Notes: generated from the letters alone by a model not told the origin. A DNA stretch of 62,994 bases from Bacillota bacterium (GCA_023421075.1 JAEZUM010000071.1:1-62994); one strand, 5' to 3'; positions 23,233 to 34,091 are shown, numbered from the stretch's first letter. A program made the numbers and translations.

Positions 23233-26168
23233 CTAATTTGTTATATATTCATAGATATCTTCTCGGACTGGGGTATCGAGAATCCAATCGATTTCAACGG
23301 CTGACTTATCGGTATTCGCCATAATAAATTCTTTTGCACTTCCGGTAGCACTCATACGTCCTAAATAATAGAACTCCTTAGAGATTTTGTCATCCTTATT
23401 CTTACGGACAAAAAGTTCTACTTTAATACCTCTTTCCTTTGCCTTCAGAAAGTTCTGAACATCCTCGGATTGAATGGTTCTGCTTTGTTTTGATATTGCA
23501 ATCAGATGATTCGGCGTCATAAAATGATCTTCATATTTGATGGTATCCTGAATATCATCCCCTTTGTCATAATTGATGAATACAGGAAATGTCTTCGTCT
23601 TTGCGTCATATTTATAACCACCGATATTTAATGGCACTTCATTAGACTCCCAATCAAGCAAACACATACATCTTCATAGGTATATTTTTGATAGAGCTTA
23701 AAACTGCTGTCTTGATAGAGATTACTATAATCACGTTTATTTCGAGATATACCAAACGCTACTAATTCCCTAAGTATCCCACAAAAAACAGGATTGTCCA
23801 ACATATCGGAAAATGATTGGCTGATTTTGTAATCCTCTCCATCCGGCTCAAGAAATACACAGGTATCATACGTCTTCTTCCCCGAACCGGCAGGAAACTC
23901 ATTGGTCATAACGTTCACAACATTTTTGATTGTTTTTCTTTCCATCTGAATATTATAATCTTTTGCTAGCTTCTGTCTTAATAATCCCATTAAGCCAGTA
24001 CGATACACCAGCATACGATTAAGCAGCTCAAGTTCATGAATTCGTTTCCCTGAAGCAAGCTTCTTCGATATGAATTCGATGCACTTCTCTTCCGAAGTAT
24101 TCAAGCGAACCGTATAATCCTTTTCGTACTTAACCAGAAATTTATAGTAGGAGCCCAATGAATTGTTATCAAAGATTCTTAATACATCCATTTCTCCATA
24201 ATCGTCAAAATCCTGCAGACTCGGAATTCTTCCTAGCTTATTCTTTAGATTGGTATAGTTTTCTTTGATCAATTTGATATCACTAAAATTTGCAACATCA
24301 ATCGAACTAAAAATCCTCTTCTTGGATATCTCGTCAAAATGTATCGTAGAAGAACCTGGTATAATTCGCTCTCCCTCAAGCAGATATCGTCTGATATTAT
24401 CCTTGTTATAGGTTCTGTCCCCGGATAAAGCGATCGGAATCATAAAGTTATTCATGTAATTGCCGATAAAGTCTAGAATAACAACATACTCCTTATTTTC
24501 TGCTTTACGAAGACCACGCCCTAACTGTTGTATAAATACAATCGGACTTTGCGTCGGCCTCAGCATGATAACCTGATTAATCTCCGGAATATCGACACCT
24601 TCATTAAATATATCAATTGTAAATATATAATCAAGGAAATCGGTTCTATTATCATCTGTCAAACGTTCGATGCATTCTTCCCTGCGCTCCTGAGAATCAT
24701 CTCCACACAAGAATTCAGTGCGATAACCACGCTCATTAAATTTAACTGAAAGTTCTTGCGCTTCATCCTTACTGCTACAGAAGATTAACCCTTTTACCCT
24801 GTCCCCACTATAGCCGAAATATTTTGCCTTCTCTAATACATAATCCACACGTTCATCACACACTAACCTAGTAAAATTTTTAACTCCTGTGTTATCGTCA
24901 AATACTTCTCCATCTATCTCTAAGTCTGTGATACCAAAGTAATGGAACGGGCAAAGCAAATTTTCCTCTAAGGCCTGCTGTAATCTAATCTCATATGCAA
25001 TCTTATGATTAAACAGCGCATAGATGTCAAAGCCATCGGTTCGATCCGGACTTGCTGTCATCCCCAGCCAAAACCTCGGCCTAAAGTAATCCAGAATTCG
25101 ATGATAGCTATCAGCGCCTGCCCTGTGAACTTCATCGATTATAATGATATCAAATTCATCACGGGCAAACCTTTCCCTTACTTCGGATTTAGCCATCATC
25201 TGCATTGTTGAAAATAAATAATCTGCTTCGTAATCCTTCGAGGTTCCGGAGATAAGGCCAAAGCTCTTCGCATTGCCAAATACATTCTTAAAGCTTTTAA
25301 TTGCCTGCTTTGCAATCTGCTCCCTATGTACTACAAATAAAGCCTTCTTAGGGTTTTCCTCTCTGATCGCAAACGCGGACGCATATGTTTTTCCCGTACC
25401 TGTTGCTGAGATTAACAAGGCCTTCTCTTCTCCTGCCTCCATAAGCTTCTGTAAGTTCGCTACAAATTCTATCTGCATCTTATTGGGCTGTAATTTGTAT
25501 TGCTCAATCGAAGGAATATCAACTTGCTTCGCGATTTCCTTCTGCTTTCTAATTATTTCATAGTTGATCCTGTACTGGTCAATAAAATCTGAGTAGGCTT
25601 TTGCTGAATTTGAATTCCAGAAGGATGTAAATTCCTCCATTATATTATTTGCATACTCACCCTGCTCTGTCGAAATAATCCTGGTGTTCCATTCCTTGTT
25701 CATGGTCAAAGCACTTGATGTAAGGTTTGAGCTTCCGACAATAATCCGATAGATCTCGTCCTCTTTAAAAATATATCCCTTTGTATGAAAGCCTTCACTA
25801 ATCTCATCAGTACAATACATTTTTAGCTCAATATTTGTATACTCCGCCAGCTTATCGAGGGCCTTTGGCTCACTGAAGGTAAGATAATCCGTAGTAAGGA
25901 TTTGACCCTTTATCCCCTTATTCTCCAGCTCCTTGAGTGTCTGTAGCAACGGGGCTAGGCCACTCATTTTGATGAATGCAACACTTATATAAAACTGATC
26001 GCATTTCAAGAGCTCATCCTCTATGGAGGACAACACCTTTCGACCCTCTTTGTAATTATTTGATACAAACATGGGCTTATAAGCCAGATTTGATGTAGTG
26101 TTCTGATCTATAAATGCTGTTTCAAAACCCTTTGTCATCTGTTCTATATTATACTTATGCATATCCAT
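23233..26168 (-). pseudogene. PLD-helicase-DUF3427 gene with a frameshift
   Basis: Two frames together make one protein of about 980 residues. Order: phospholipase D-like domain (HTKGYIF...GSSNLTSSA, about 125-150), SF2 helicase (Walker A SATGTGKTYAS, DEVH box IIIDEVHRAG, motif VI QQLGRGLRKA) and a C-terminal DUF3427-like domain. Reading breaks near 23655-23665: the first frame ends YTYEDVCVCLIGSLMKCH, while LLDWESNEVPLNIGG continues in another frame. One missing base (TGT-CGT-TTG read as TGT-GTT-TG) explains it. This is either a true null mutation or a sequencing error. The start codon (26168, GGGA upstream) is uncertain. Confidence 0.82.
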
Positions 26169-26279
26169 TCCCACTCTTCTTCGAAATTGTTTTTACAATT
26201 TACCTTTCTAACATTTTACATCTTTCGCACAATATAGACAAGACTTAATGACATACGATTTATCTACCTCAACACAAAT

Positions 26280-26311
26280 GAAGTAGTGGCACCATATCAT
26301 GCCACTACTTC
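26280..26311. terminator. Bidirectional terminator, beside a possible att relic
   Basis: A perfect 12-bp stem GAAGTAGTGGCA/TGCCACTACTTC between the ABC-F gene and the helicase gene. The upstream sequence TTATCTACCTCAACACAAA (26260-26278) resembles TTATCCGCTCAACACAAA at 21716-21733, so it may be a degraded att copy. Confidence 0.75.
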
Positions 26312-26313
26312 TA

Positions 26314-28257
26314 CTAGCTTATGCTTAACCATACTTCCATAGCTTCCTCAAGCTCTTTACTTAATCCCTCTTTCTGTTCATACAATCGATTCAGCTCTTC
26401 ATAATCTGTCCCTGCTGCTTCCATCGATGCTTCAATTTCTTTCAGCCTGTTTTCAAGCTTTCTTATACTGCTCTCTAGCTCTGCTGCCACTATTTCCTTT
26501 TCTTCCACTTTGGAAGGCACCTTCTTACTATCATTGGCATTCTTATCACGCTGTTGCTTAGGCTTAACCGGTAATACCTCTTCTACCTGCTGACCTTGCT
26601 TATCCTTGATACTCTTATAATAGTCATAATTGCCAAGATAGCTATGAAACGCCCTCTCCTCAATCGCAATTACTCTATCACTAATTTTATTGATAAAATA
26701 TCGATCATGGGAGATAAAGAAGATGGTACCCTTAAAGCCGGCCAAGGCCTCCTCCATACTTTCGATCGAGTTCGTATCAAGATGATTCGTCGGCTCATCC
26801 AGAATCAACAGATTCGTATCACTGAATAATAGCTTACTTAACTTCAGTCGAAGTCTCTCTCCTCCCGACAAAAGCTTTATCCTTTTGAATACATTACTGC
26901 CATAGAACATGAATTTAGCAAGATACTCCCTGGCCTTTCCCTCAAGGATAAAGAGATCCTCCCGGAAATACTCAAGAACGGTAAGCTCTTCATTTGGGAA
27001 GGTTACATTCTGTGGCAGATAAGCCGCTAAGACACTTGCTCCGAATTGTACGGTTCCGGAATCCGGCTGCTCCTCTCCAAGCAGCATTTTCAGAAATGTA
27101 GTCTTCCCACATCCATTATTACCGATCAAAGCCACTCTCTCCCCATAATGAACTACCATGTCAGCCTTATGGAAAAGGACCTTTTTGTCAAAGCTTTTTG
27201 ATAAATCGCTCGCCTTAATCGTTATATTCCCGGATCGCTCCGCCTGTTGAAAAATCAGCTTCATATTCTGCTTCATGGATGGCTTTTCGACCTTCTCCAT
27301 CTTATCCAGTTTGATCTGAATACTAGCTGCTCTTTTGAAGAATTTATTATTATCGGCCTTCATTGCCCAGTCTCTTAGCTGCTTAACGGATTGCTCCATT
27401 GCATCAATCTTCTTATTCTGTTCCTTATAGTTTTCAAATTGGATCCGGAGCTTCTCCTCCTTTTGTACGATATATTCAGAATAGTTTCCAATATAAGTAT
27501 CACTTACCTTATCTTCTATTTCAATAATTTTGGTTACTACATGATCAAGAAAATATCTATCATGCGAAACCACGATAACAATCCCCTTGTAGTTCTTAAG
27601 ATATTCCTCCAACCATTCCACTGACTCCATATCCAGGTGATTGGTAGGTTCATCCAACAACAATATCTCGGGCATGTCAATCAGGAGCTTTCCCAGTGTA
27701 ACCGTGGTTTTCTCACCGCCGCTCAAGGAATTGAAATCCTGAACCAGAAATTTCTCATCAAAATGAAGTCCCTTACAGACTCTATTTAGCTTCTCCTCAA
27801 CATGATATCCATCCATTAATTCAAAGGCTTGGATCAGCTCACCATATCGTTTCAGGGTTCTTTCCAGATCAACCCCCTCTAAATGCTGCATACTCTCCTC
27901 AAGCTCATGAATCTCCTTTTCAAGCCGATACACCTCATCAAACGCTGATTTTAATACATCGAGCACGCTTGTTCCAAAAGGAAATTGTGGAATCTGATCA
28001 AGATAAGCGCATACCGCACCCTTTGGCGTGTTTACCCATCCCTCATCATATCCCGGCGGGACCGGGGCATACGGATAACCGGCACAATGATTTAGGTGAA
28101 GTATTCCTGCGATTAATTTGAGAATTGTCGTCTTTCCACTGCCGTTTTCCCCTACAATGCCTACCTTTTCACCCTCTGTTACCATAAATGATATATTTTT
28201 TAGAATTAGGGATGTATCCAAATACTTTTTTACCCCATCCAATGAAATCTCTAACAT
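26314..28257 (-). CDS. ABC-F family ATP-binding protein
   Basis: A 647-residue protein with two ABC domains and no membrane helices: Walker A GENGSGKTT and GNNGCGKTT, signatures LSGGEKTTVT and LSGGERLRLK, Walker B LLLDEPTNHLD and LLILDEPTNHLD. The linker between domains is the ABC-F arm region, and the C-terminal 90 residues form a coiled coil like those of Uup or EttA-related proteins. ABC-F proteins act on the ribosome; some give resistance to antibiotics. Which subgroup this is cannot be told by eye. AAGGAG precedes the ATG. Confidence 0.92.
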   Translation of the reverse strand: MLEISLDGVKKYLDTSLILKNISFMVTEGEKVGIVGENGSGKTTILKLIAGILHLNHCAGYPYAPVPPGYDEGWVNTPKGAVCAYLDQIPQFPFGTSVLDVLKSAFDEVYRLEKEIHELEESMQHLEGVDLERTLKRYGELIQAFELMDGYHVEEKLNRVCKGLHFDEKFLVQDFNSLSGGEKTTVTLGKLLIDMPEILLLDEPTNHLDMESVEWLEEYLKNYKGIVIVVSHDRYFLDHVVTKIIEIEDKVSDTYIGNYSEYIVQKEEKLRIQFENYKEQNKKIDAMEQSVKQLRDWAMKADNNKFFKRAASIQIKLDKMEKVEKPSMKQNMKLIFQQAERSGNITIKASDLSKSFDKKVLFHKADMVVHYGERVALIGNNGCGKTTFLKMLLGEEQPDSGTVQFGASVLAAYLPQNVTFPNEELTVLEYFREDLFILEGKAREYLAKFMFYGSNVFKRIKLLSGGERLRLKLSKLLFSDTNLLILDEPTNHLDTNSIESMEEALAGFKGTIFFISHDRYFINKISDRVIAIEERAFHSYLGNYDYYKSIKDKQGQQVEEVLPVKPKQQRDKNANDSKKVPSKVEEKEIVAAELESSIRKLENRLKEIEASMEAAGTDYEELNRLYEQKEGLSKELEEAMEVWLSIS

Positions 28258-28477
28258 ATTACTCCTTCTCCTATTATCTATAATCCTTCGGAGTTACTTA
28301 TCAGATGCTACATCCCCCTGTGATAAGTAACGACACACGAACCGAAAGCAAAATATAATACGATACAGCCTTATTTAGCCATATTTTGCCTCTTCCATAA
28401 TACAGTAACACACATTACTTCAAGTACCTACCTCAAACTTAATTATAAAAATATATGAGTTATCTATCCGCTTAACT

Positions 28478-28515
28478 AAAATAAGCAGCGGCACTGATTC
28501 AAGCGCTACTGCTTA
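28478..28515. terminator. Terminator after the uridine kinase-like gene
   Basis: An imperfect stem TAAGCAGCGGC...GCGCTACTGCTTA. The bases just left (TATCTATCCGCTTAACTAAAA, in part) resemble att plus flank at 21546-21560, a possible further att relic. Confidence 0.55.
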
Positions 28516-28533
28516 TCTTCCTATAATATCTAA

Positions 28534-29106
28534 CTATTTCTTACCCATCAAGGTTTCCCCAATATATCCTGATACAATTTGCAGAGCCTTTTCTGATGGC
28601 GATGATCCATTAATAATCAGATCCGCTTTCCATTTTGTCGGTTCCACATATTCATTGTGCCGATACCGAACCAAATCAAGATATACCTCGGAAATATCGT
28701 CGAAGCTAAGTCCCCAGCTCATATTCCTTCGTAATCTTCTTACAATTCTTTCATCCGCTTGGCAATCAACAAACAACTTTAAATCAAGCTTATCATATAT
28801 TGCTTTATGCCATAGTGTTAATAATCCTTCCACAATTATGACATCAAACATAGCACTACCCATTGCTTGAACAAGGTCATTATATAACTGTTCCAAATCC
28901 ATCGTATTAGGATGATTATCATCGACATAAAACTTTTGCGTGACAGGTGCCTCTGAAAATGGCCTCTGTTCCGCAGGTCTAAAATATTCATCCATATGAA
29001 ATACCTTAACCCTATAGTTCGTTAAGGTATCCACTAGCTTATTAGAGAACGTTGATTTTCCACTTGCGCTTCCACCGGCAATACCAATAACACATAAATT
29101 ATTCAT
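28534..29106 (-). CDS. Uridine kinase-like nucleoside kinase
   Basis: A 190-residue P-loop kinase. Walker A GIAGGSASGKSTFSNKL is typical of uridine kinase/phosphoribulokinase-type enzymes, followed by MDEYFRPAEQRPF and VDDNHPNTMDLEQL, matching the substrate loop and a nucleoside-binding region. The lid RRLRRNMSWGL carries arginines for ATP. It is shorter than Udk (about 210). The substrate could be uridine, cytidine or another small molecule. Confidence 0.82.
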   Translation of the reverse strand: MNNLCVIGIAGGSASGKSTFSNKLVDTLTNYRVKVFHMDEYFRPAEQRPFSEAPVTQKFYVDDNHPNTMDLEQLYNDLVQAMGSAMFDVIIVEGLLTLWHKAIYDKLDLKLFVDCQADERIVRRLRRNMSWGLSFDDISEVYLDLVRYRHNEYVEPTKWKADLIINGSSPSEKALQIVSGYIGETLMGKK

Positions 29107-29375
29107 TTCTCATTTCTCCCCAATAAAATCACAAAAATTTCTTACAAACCATATTTTACCACCAATATTGACAAAATAAAATACCTTCTTCAATGACCAG
29201 GGATTCGGATAAAGGAATAGAGTATCCATATTGTAATTATTTGGTTTCTGTAATATACTGAGAAAAGGAGTTTCTACCTATAGGATGTTAGCCTCCTGAA
29301 TTCCTGAAGCAAGTCTTAAATTAAGTGGCATGGTTATATTTTCACAACTATTTATTTAAAGGAGATAATTTTTGT

Positions 29376-30941
29376 ATGAAGAAATGGGTATCTTTAGTTC
29401 TTGCTTTATTATTCGTATTACTAACATGCTCTGAAACCGCTTTTGCTTCAGGCAATAACGAGAAAAAGAATTCTGTGAAAATTGTAAAAGTATATGCAGG
29501 GGACCAGACCTTCGGCGCGATTGACAAGAATGGTAAAGTCTATATGTGGGGGGCAAACTATTATGGTCAATGTGATGTGCCGAAGGATTTACCACCCATA
29601 GTGGAATTGGGAATCGGTTGTTTTCATGTTGTTGCCTTGGATAAAAATGGTGTATTGCATGGTTGGGGAAGACAGAATGATGGTGAACTCGATTTTGGTG
29701 AAGATCTACCTCGCATGATATCGGTTACTGCCAACGGTTATCAAACCACTGCTCTATCGAAGAGCGGAAAAGTATATAAATGGGGAAATACGAATGGCGG
29801 TAGTCAAAGTAATGTTCCGGCTGGCTTATCCGAAGCCAAGGTTGTACAAATATCAAGTGGTGCTTATTATGCTTCTGCCTTGACAGAAAGCGGATATATT
29901 TACACCTGGGGTATCGGTAACTATGAACCCGTGAAGGCTGATGTTAAAATGCTGGCACCTCTTGCATACAGTACGGTTTATTTAGGCAATGACGGTAAAG
30001 TATATGGAGAAGTACCGCATTCAAATATCATGTACCGGTATAAACCACAACCCAAATTACCTACTATCAAGAAGCTTTTCGGAGGCGATAATAATCTGGC
30101 CGCTATCGATACCGAAGGAAAGCTGTATGTATGGGGTGAGTATCAATACAATCCAGAAGGCGGAACCTTCACTGACATACCTACCAATCTGCCTGCAATT
30201 ACAAGTGCCGCATTGGGTACTGACAGTATCGTTTGCTTAGGAACCAACGGAAAATTATATCAATGGGGTTCCAATCTTAATTATTATGGTGAGGGTATGC
30301 CCGATCAATTGAATGGCTTTAAGAATAACCCTCCAGTATTCAAGACAGTAAAGCCAATCGACTGCAGCAAGCCCTATGAGGTATACAGCTACGAGGATTT
30401 TGTTGATGCGATCAGTCTGCCCTATCAAACAATCGAGATTAAAGGTGATATAGACATTACAGGTGACTGCGTTAATTTAGACAAACAAAAGACAATTATT
30501 ATTCATCCAGATACTACCGTCACAGTCAGCACCAGTAATTTTAACATTAGGGGACAGATAATAAATAACGGAAAGATCCTTGTACCCGGACGAATTTGTT
30601 TTCATGAAGAATCACCCGAAATAGGCGATATACAGATAGCGGAAGCTGGGCATAAAGGTGAAATAGGATATTTTACAGGGTCTTTCAATGCTGGTACAAT
30701 TAAAAAATATTTAGCTTCCGATTCAATCTATACTTCTTTGTCAATTACACCAGGTGACAAAACAGATATAGTAATCGATAAAAATGTAACCATACCCAAG
30801 GATAAATCTCTATGGTTAAATAGTAACTGCACTCTGAAAGTGAAAAAAGGAGTGACTCTAACGATCAAGGGTAAGGTTGAAACCTATAACCAGCCTAATA
30901 TTTCAGGAAAAGTAGTCGGAGATATTGATGTTTTAAGATAA
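29376..30941 (+). CDS. Exported RCC1-repeat protein
   Basis: A 521-residue protein. The ATG at 29376 opens a signal peptide (MKKWVSLVLALLFVLLTC...AFA); an upstream GTG frame at 29325 is not needed. Residues about 35-330 contain RCC1-like repeats, each with a VYMWG, LHGWG, VYKWGN, IYTWG or LYQWG strand, forming a beta-propeller. The last 180 residues are beta-rich with VYSYEDFVDAIS and a repetitive solenoid-like end. Probably a cell-surface or secreted binding protein. AAAGGAG lies about 12 bases upstream. Confidence 0.8.
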   Translation: MKKWVSLVLALLFVLLTCSETAFASGNNEKKNSVKIVKVYAGDQTFGAIDKNGKVYMWGANYYGQCDVPKDLPPIVELGIGCFHVVALDKNGVLHGWGRQNDGELDFGEDLPRMISVTANGYQTTALSKSGKVYKWGNTNGGSQSNVPAGLSEAKVVQISSGAYYASALTESGYIYTWGIGNYEPVKADVKMLAPLAYSTVYLGNDGKVYGEVPHSNIMYRYKPQPKLPTIKKLFGGDNNLAAIDTEGKLYVWGEYQYNPEGGTFTDIPTNLPAITSAALGTDSIVCLGTNGKLYQWGSNLNYYGEGMPDQLNGFKNNPPVFKTVKPIDCSKPYEVYSYEDFVDAISLPYQTIEIKGDIDITGDCVNLDKQKTIIIHPDTTVTVSTSNFNIRGQIINNGKILVPGRICFHEESPEIGDIQIAEAGHKGEIGYFTGSFNAGTIKKYLASDSIYTSLSITPGDKTDIVIDKNVTIPKDKSLWLNSNCTLKVKKGVTLTIKGKVETYNQPNISGKVVGDIDVLR

Positions 30942-31008
30942 TTAAAATTTGCGATTAAAAAGAAAATAGGTTCTTAATATTTCCGGCTGATTCGCATTAG
31001 TCGAGGTA

Positions 31009-31063
31009 AAAAATACGGATCATTGTCTTTAATATATGAAGACAATGATCCGCAGTATTTTTG
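31009..31063. terminator. Terminator of the RCC1-repeat gene
   Basis: A 14-bp stem CGGATCATTGTCTT/AAGACAATGATCCG with outer AAATAC/GTATTT pairing and a T-run. It lies about 70 bases past the stop codon. Confidence 0.88.
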
Positions 31064-31104
31064 TTATTACAATAATTATAGAAACCGAGATTAATTGGTA
31101 AGCG

Positions 31105-31821
31105 TTAGCTTAGGATCGAATTTCTTACTCTTCCGATTGAAATATAATTCTCATGAACTGCTCTCATATCCGTTCCTTCCTTTGCATTTGGGTTCGGTAC
31201 ACTACTGAATATTAATCGGGTACTACCTTGTTCCGTCTCAGTCCTTGTGAATTTATTCAGATAGAAATGCCCCTGTTCCGGAACACGGTCTTCTAAAATG
31301 CCCTTAAGCTCTGACCTAGAGCAACCCGGAAAGTTTACATTCCATATTTCATTTCTTGATATGCTGCGTCCTAAAAGCTCCTTGGTTATTGGAAGAAGGT
31401 TCTCCTCCACCACATCATATACACCGTTCGCATCACTGGAAAATGCGATGGCTGGTACACCATTCAACAAAGCTTCCATGGCAGCTCCAATCGTACCTGA
31501 GTACAGAATATCAAATCCCACATTACAACCATGGTTAATTCCTGAGAAAACCACATCCGGCTTAGTCGGGAGCAGATACTCCAGTCCAATTTTAACACAG
31601 TCCGCCGGTGTTCCACTGATACTATATGCCTGTACCCCCGCCACAGGGAAATCCACCTTCTCCTCTTCCATTTCACCAAAGACCGTAATCCGGTGTGACA
31701 TGGCACTACACTGCTCCTTCGGGGCAACCACCCATACCTCCCCCAGCTGTACCGCCATTCTGGTCAACCGTTCGATTCCCTCTGCCCGAATTCCGTCATC
31801 ATTTACAACTAATATTCTCAT
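31105..31821 (-). CDS. surE: 5'/3'-nucleotidase SurE
   Basis: A 238-residue protein starting MRILVVNDDGIRAEGIERL, the metal-binding NDDG hallmark of SurE, with APKEQCSAMSHRIT and SGINHGCNVGFDILYSGTIG, the conserved phosphatase motifs. It hydrolyses nucleoside 5'- and 3'-monophosphates and possibly short polyphosphate in the cytoplasm; it is usually linked to stationary-phase survival. GAGGA precedes the start. Confidence 0.93.
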   Translation of the reverse strand: MRILVVNDDGIRAEGIERLTRMAVQLGEVWVVAPKEQCSAMSHRITVFGEMEEEKVDFPVAGVQAYSISGTPADCVKIGLEYLLPTKPDVVFSGINHGCNVGFDILYSGTIGAAMEALLNGVPAIAFSSDANGVYDVVEENLLPITKELLGRSISRNEIWNVNFPGCSRSELKGILEDRVPEQGHFYLNKFTRTETEQGSTRLIFSSVPNPNAKEGTDMRAVHENYISIGRVRNSILS

Positions 31822-31942
31822 ATATCCTCTTTTCGTCGTCTTTTATTAACGTTCATAAAAGCTTGTCTTATTCTCGCTGGCTTTTGCCACAATTCGTAGT
31901 AAAACTCTCCAGGTGTTATCGTTCCATATTAGTGAACCCATC

Positions 31943-32620
31943 TTATCGCCATATATTACCACCTAGATCCACAAGCCCATGAAACACGGTTGGTCCTACG
32001 AGTGAATTATATCTTCGATATATATAGTTCATCATATAATGCATGGCAATCATAACCGCCATATTGATCAGACTGATTTGCATACCATTTACAGGCACTT
32101 GAAAAGGCAGATGCATGGTATAAAACATAATACCGGTCACCATAACTGCTAAATTGTCATTTTTGATTAGACCATATATCCTGGTCTGAATATAACCTCT
32201 GACAAGAACCTCTTCTAACAGAGCAATAATAATGAAGTAATAAAAAATATTATATAACACTTGATCAGCAGATATCATTTTATCGCCTGCAAGTAGACTC
32301 GGTAGGAAATTCATAAAAAAAGCGAAGATAACGCCAAGAACCAAGCCGGTTATCAACGATTTCCTCATGTTCTTCAGAGTGAAGCCGATTGAGGCCAGCT
32401 TCTGCTTACGCACCAATACCAATATAATACAACCGACAATTAGTAATAAATTGATAGGAACACCTAAATATAGCTGCTTCTGGATAAGTATAACCCCCAT
32501 AATATAATATACAAACATTAATAATACATACATCATGACCGCCAAAAGTCCATCTATCTTCGTATAATGTGAAATCATCTCTTTATAGGTGTCATTTGGT
32601 GTGAAGAATTTGCTTTTCAT
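31943..32620 (-). CDS. CPBP intramembrane metalloprotease
   Basis: About 225 residues with six or so membrane helices. The CPBP motifs are present: EEVLVRGY (EExxxR) in one helix, YTMHLPFQ (the second motif, His) and FHGLVDLGG (the third). Such proteases process membrane proteins and include Abi-type bacteriocin immunity proteins. The start at 32620 is preferred because GGAGGGT is too close to the upstream ATG at 32629. The gene lies just downstream of the CorA-like gene but is separated by about 110 bases. Confidence 0.83.
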   Translation of the reverse strand: MKSKFFTPNDTYKEMISHYTKIDGLLAVMMYVLLMFVYYIMGVILIQKQLYLGVPINLLLIVGCIILVLVRKQKLASIGFTLKNMRKSLITGLVLGVIFAFFMNFLPSLLAGDKMISADQVLYNIFYYFIIIALLEEVLVRGYIQTRIYGLIKNDNLAVMVTGIMFYTMHLPFQVPVNGMQISLINMAVMIAMHYMMNYIYRRYNSLVGPTVFHGLVDLGGNIWR

Positions 32621-32729
32621 TGTAATCATACCCTCCGGAAATGTAATTAATCTTACTGATTTACAATCTTATTTCTAAAATCCTGGCAGAATTGTCATCG
32701 ATCCAAATTGCCATCAACTGCTTTTCTTC

Positions 32730-34091
32730 CTACTTCCGGAATAGTCTTCTTAGAATAGTGAAAATTGCTATTATCAGTATAACGCTTATTGAAATGAAGG
32801 CAACCCAATGAAACCCTGTGAATTCTATTCCCTCCTTCATCCGATCCGCAAATCCGATTACATCAGCAAAAGCAGAAATAACACTGAATATAGCAATTAA
32901 GGCTAAAACAAAATTCATGCTTTTCTCGTTAGAAAAATCCTGATATTCCGTTACTCGATCAATTACATCCTGGATATCCGAATTAAGACATTCCAAGGAT
33001 AGGCATTCATACATTCCATCATAGAATCTCTGGTAGGAGGTCTCATCCGATACGGTCTTATATGCAAAATTGATACGAAATCGAATTAATTCTTTCTTGA
33101 TTTTCTCCAATTTCTTCATACGACTCTGATTCTTTACCGCAATATAGTTATAATATAAGAGTACTTGACGCTGATGAAGTAATATCATATAGAGGAGAAA
33201 GTAGTCATTCCGAACATAATTGGGGTACTGATCTCTTATAAAATAATTATTTTCACCCGGTTTACAATAGGATAAAGAAACCACTCCCTTCATAGAACCA
33301 CCCCAGTATTGGTTACTATTCTGTTTCCAGTTAAAATCGAATAAGTTGTCCTCTTCCTTTTCCGGAACAGAAAACCTCGTATGGAAGCCTTTTCTTAGAT
33401 ATAACAAATGACGGTTGAGCTCCTCCTCTGCCAAGGGCTTCCCTAATTGTATCCGATGATAGATATAGCATTGGTTTTTACATGATGTGGGAAATAACTC
33501 AATTCTCCTGCTATTTTCTTCAACCTTCAATAGGTGATTGGTAACCTTCAAAAAATTTAATTCGTGCTCTGTATACTTATCACTCTCATTCTCAACGGGT
33601 AATGAGAACGTGAATTTTACTTCCTTCCCTGATTTTCTGTCGGTCACGAAGGAACGCAATAATCCAAAGCTTTTATTGATGATTGTCTCTGGCTCATCCT
33701 CTGAATGATCGATTTGATAAATCAGAAAACCAAAGCCTGTGGTGAAATATAACATTCTGATCCCGGTTATTCTCATCGTAAATTGATCCGGCAACTTCTT
33801 ATCATCAACAATGATATCTGATGTTATTGTAATATCCGTATCACGAGTGGGTAATTTATAATATTTGTAGCTATCCTCCTTCAAGGAGAAGTATGTAGAT
33901 ATTCTCTCATTATCCTTTCCCTTATCAAATGCATCAATATGCTTTGCCAGAAACCAATGATTACTACTTTCTTCTTTGTCCCAATACGCTCCTAACCTCT
34001 TCTCGAATGCCTTCCCCCCGGAATAATAAAAGGGAACAAGAAAGAAACTCTCGCTATTGTTCTTATATTCTTCAACCGGGTTCTTCACCAT
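32730..34091 (-). CDS. CorA-like membrane protein, operon with the HEPN giant
   Basis: A 453-residue protein. The N-terminal 330 residues are soluble (mixed alpha/beta, with GFGFLIYQID and YWGGSMKGVVSL), then a long helix (MKKLEKIKKELIRFRINF) and two C-terminal membrane helices (about 398-418 and 428-448). This is the layout of CorA-type channels, though the pore motif GMN is not seen; position 418-422 reads VIGFA. Such CorA-like effectors occur in nucleotide-signalling defence. It starts 14 bases after the giant gene; GGAGGAG precedes it. The role is inferred: a membrane effector or anchor. Confidence 0.6.
   Translation of the reverse strand: MVKNPVEEYKNNSESFFLVPFYYSGGKAFEKRLGAYWDKEESSNHWFLAKHIDAFDKGKDNERISTYFSLKEDSYKYYKLPTRDTDITITSDIIVDDKKLPDQFTMRITGIRMLYFTTGFGFLIYQIDHSEDEPETIINKSFGLLRSFVTDRKSGKEVKFTFSLPVENESDKYTEHELNFLKVTNHLLKVEENSRRIELFPTSCKNQCYIYHRIQLGKPLAEEELNRHLLYLRKGFHTRFSVPEKEEDNLFDFNWKQNSNQYWGGSMKGVVSLSYCKPGENNYFIRDQYPNYVRNDYFLLYMILLHQRQVLLYYNYIAVKNQSRMKKLEKIKKELIRFRINFAYKTVSDETSYQRFYDGMYECLSLECLNSDIQDVIDRVTEYQDFSNEKSMNFVLALIAIFSVISAFADVIGFADRMKEGIEFTGFHWVAFISISVILIIAIFTILRRLFRK

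Noticed and set aside
31298..31982. Overlapping plus-strand frames up to 183 codons across surE
   Set aside because: SurE on the minus strand has all family motifs; these are frames opened by its higher GC and codon bias.
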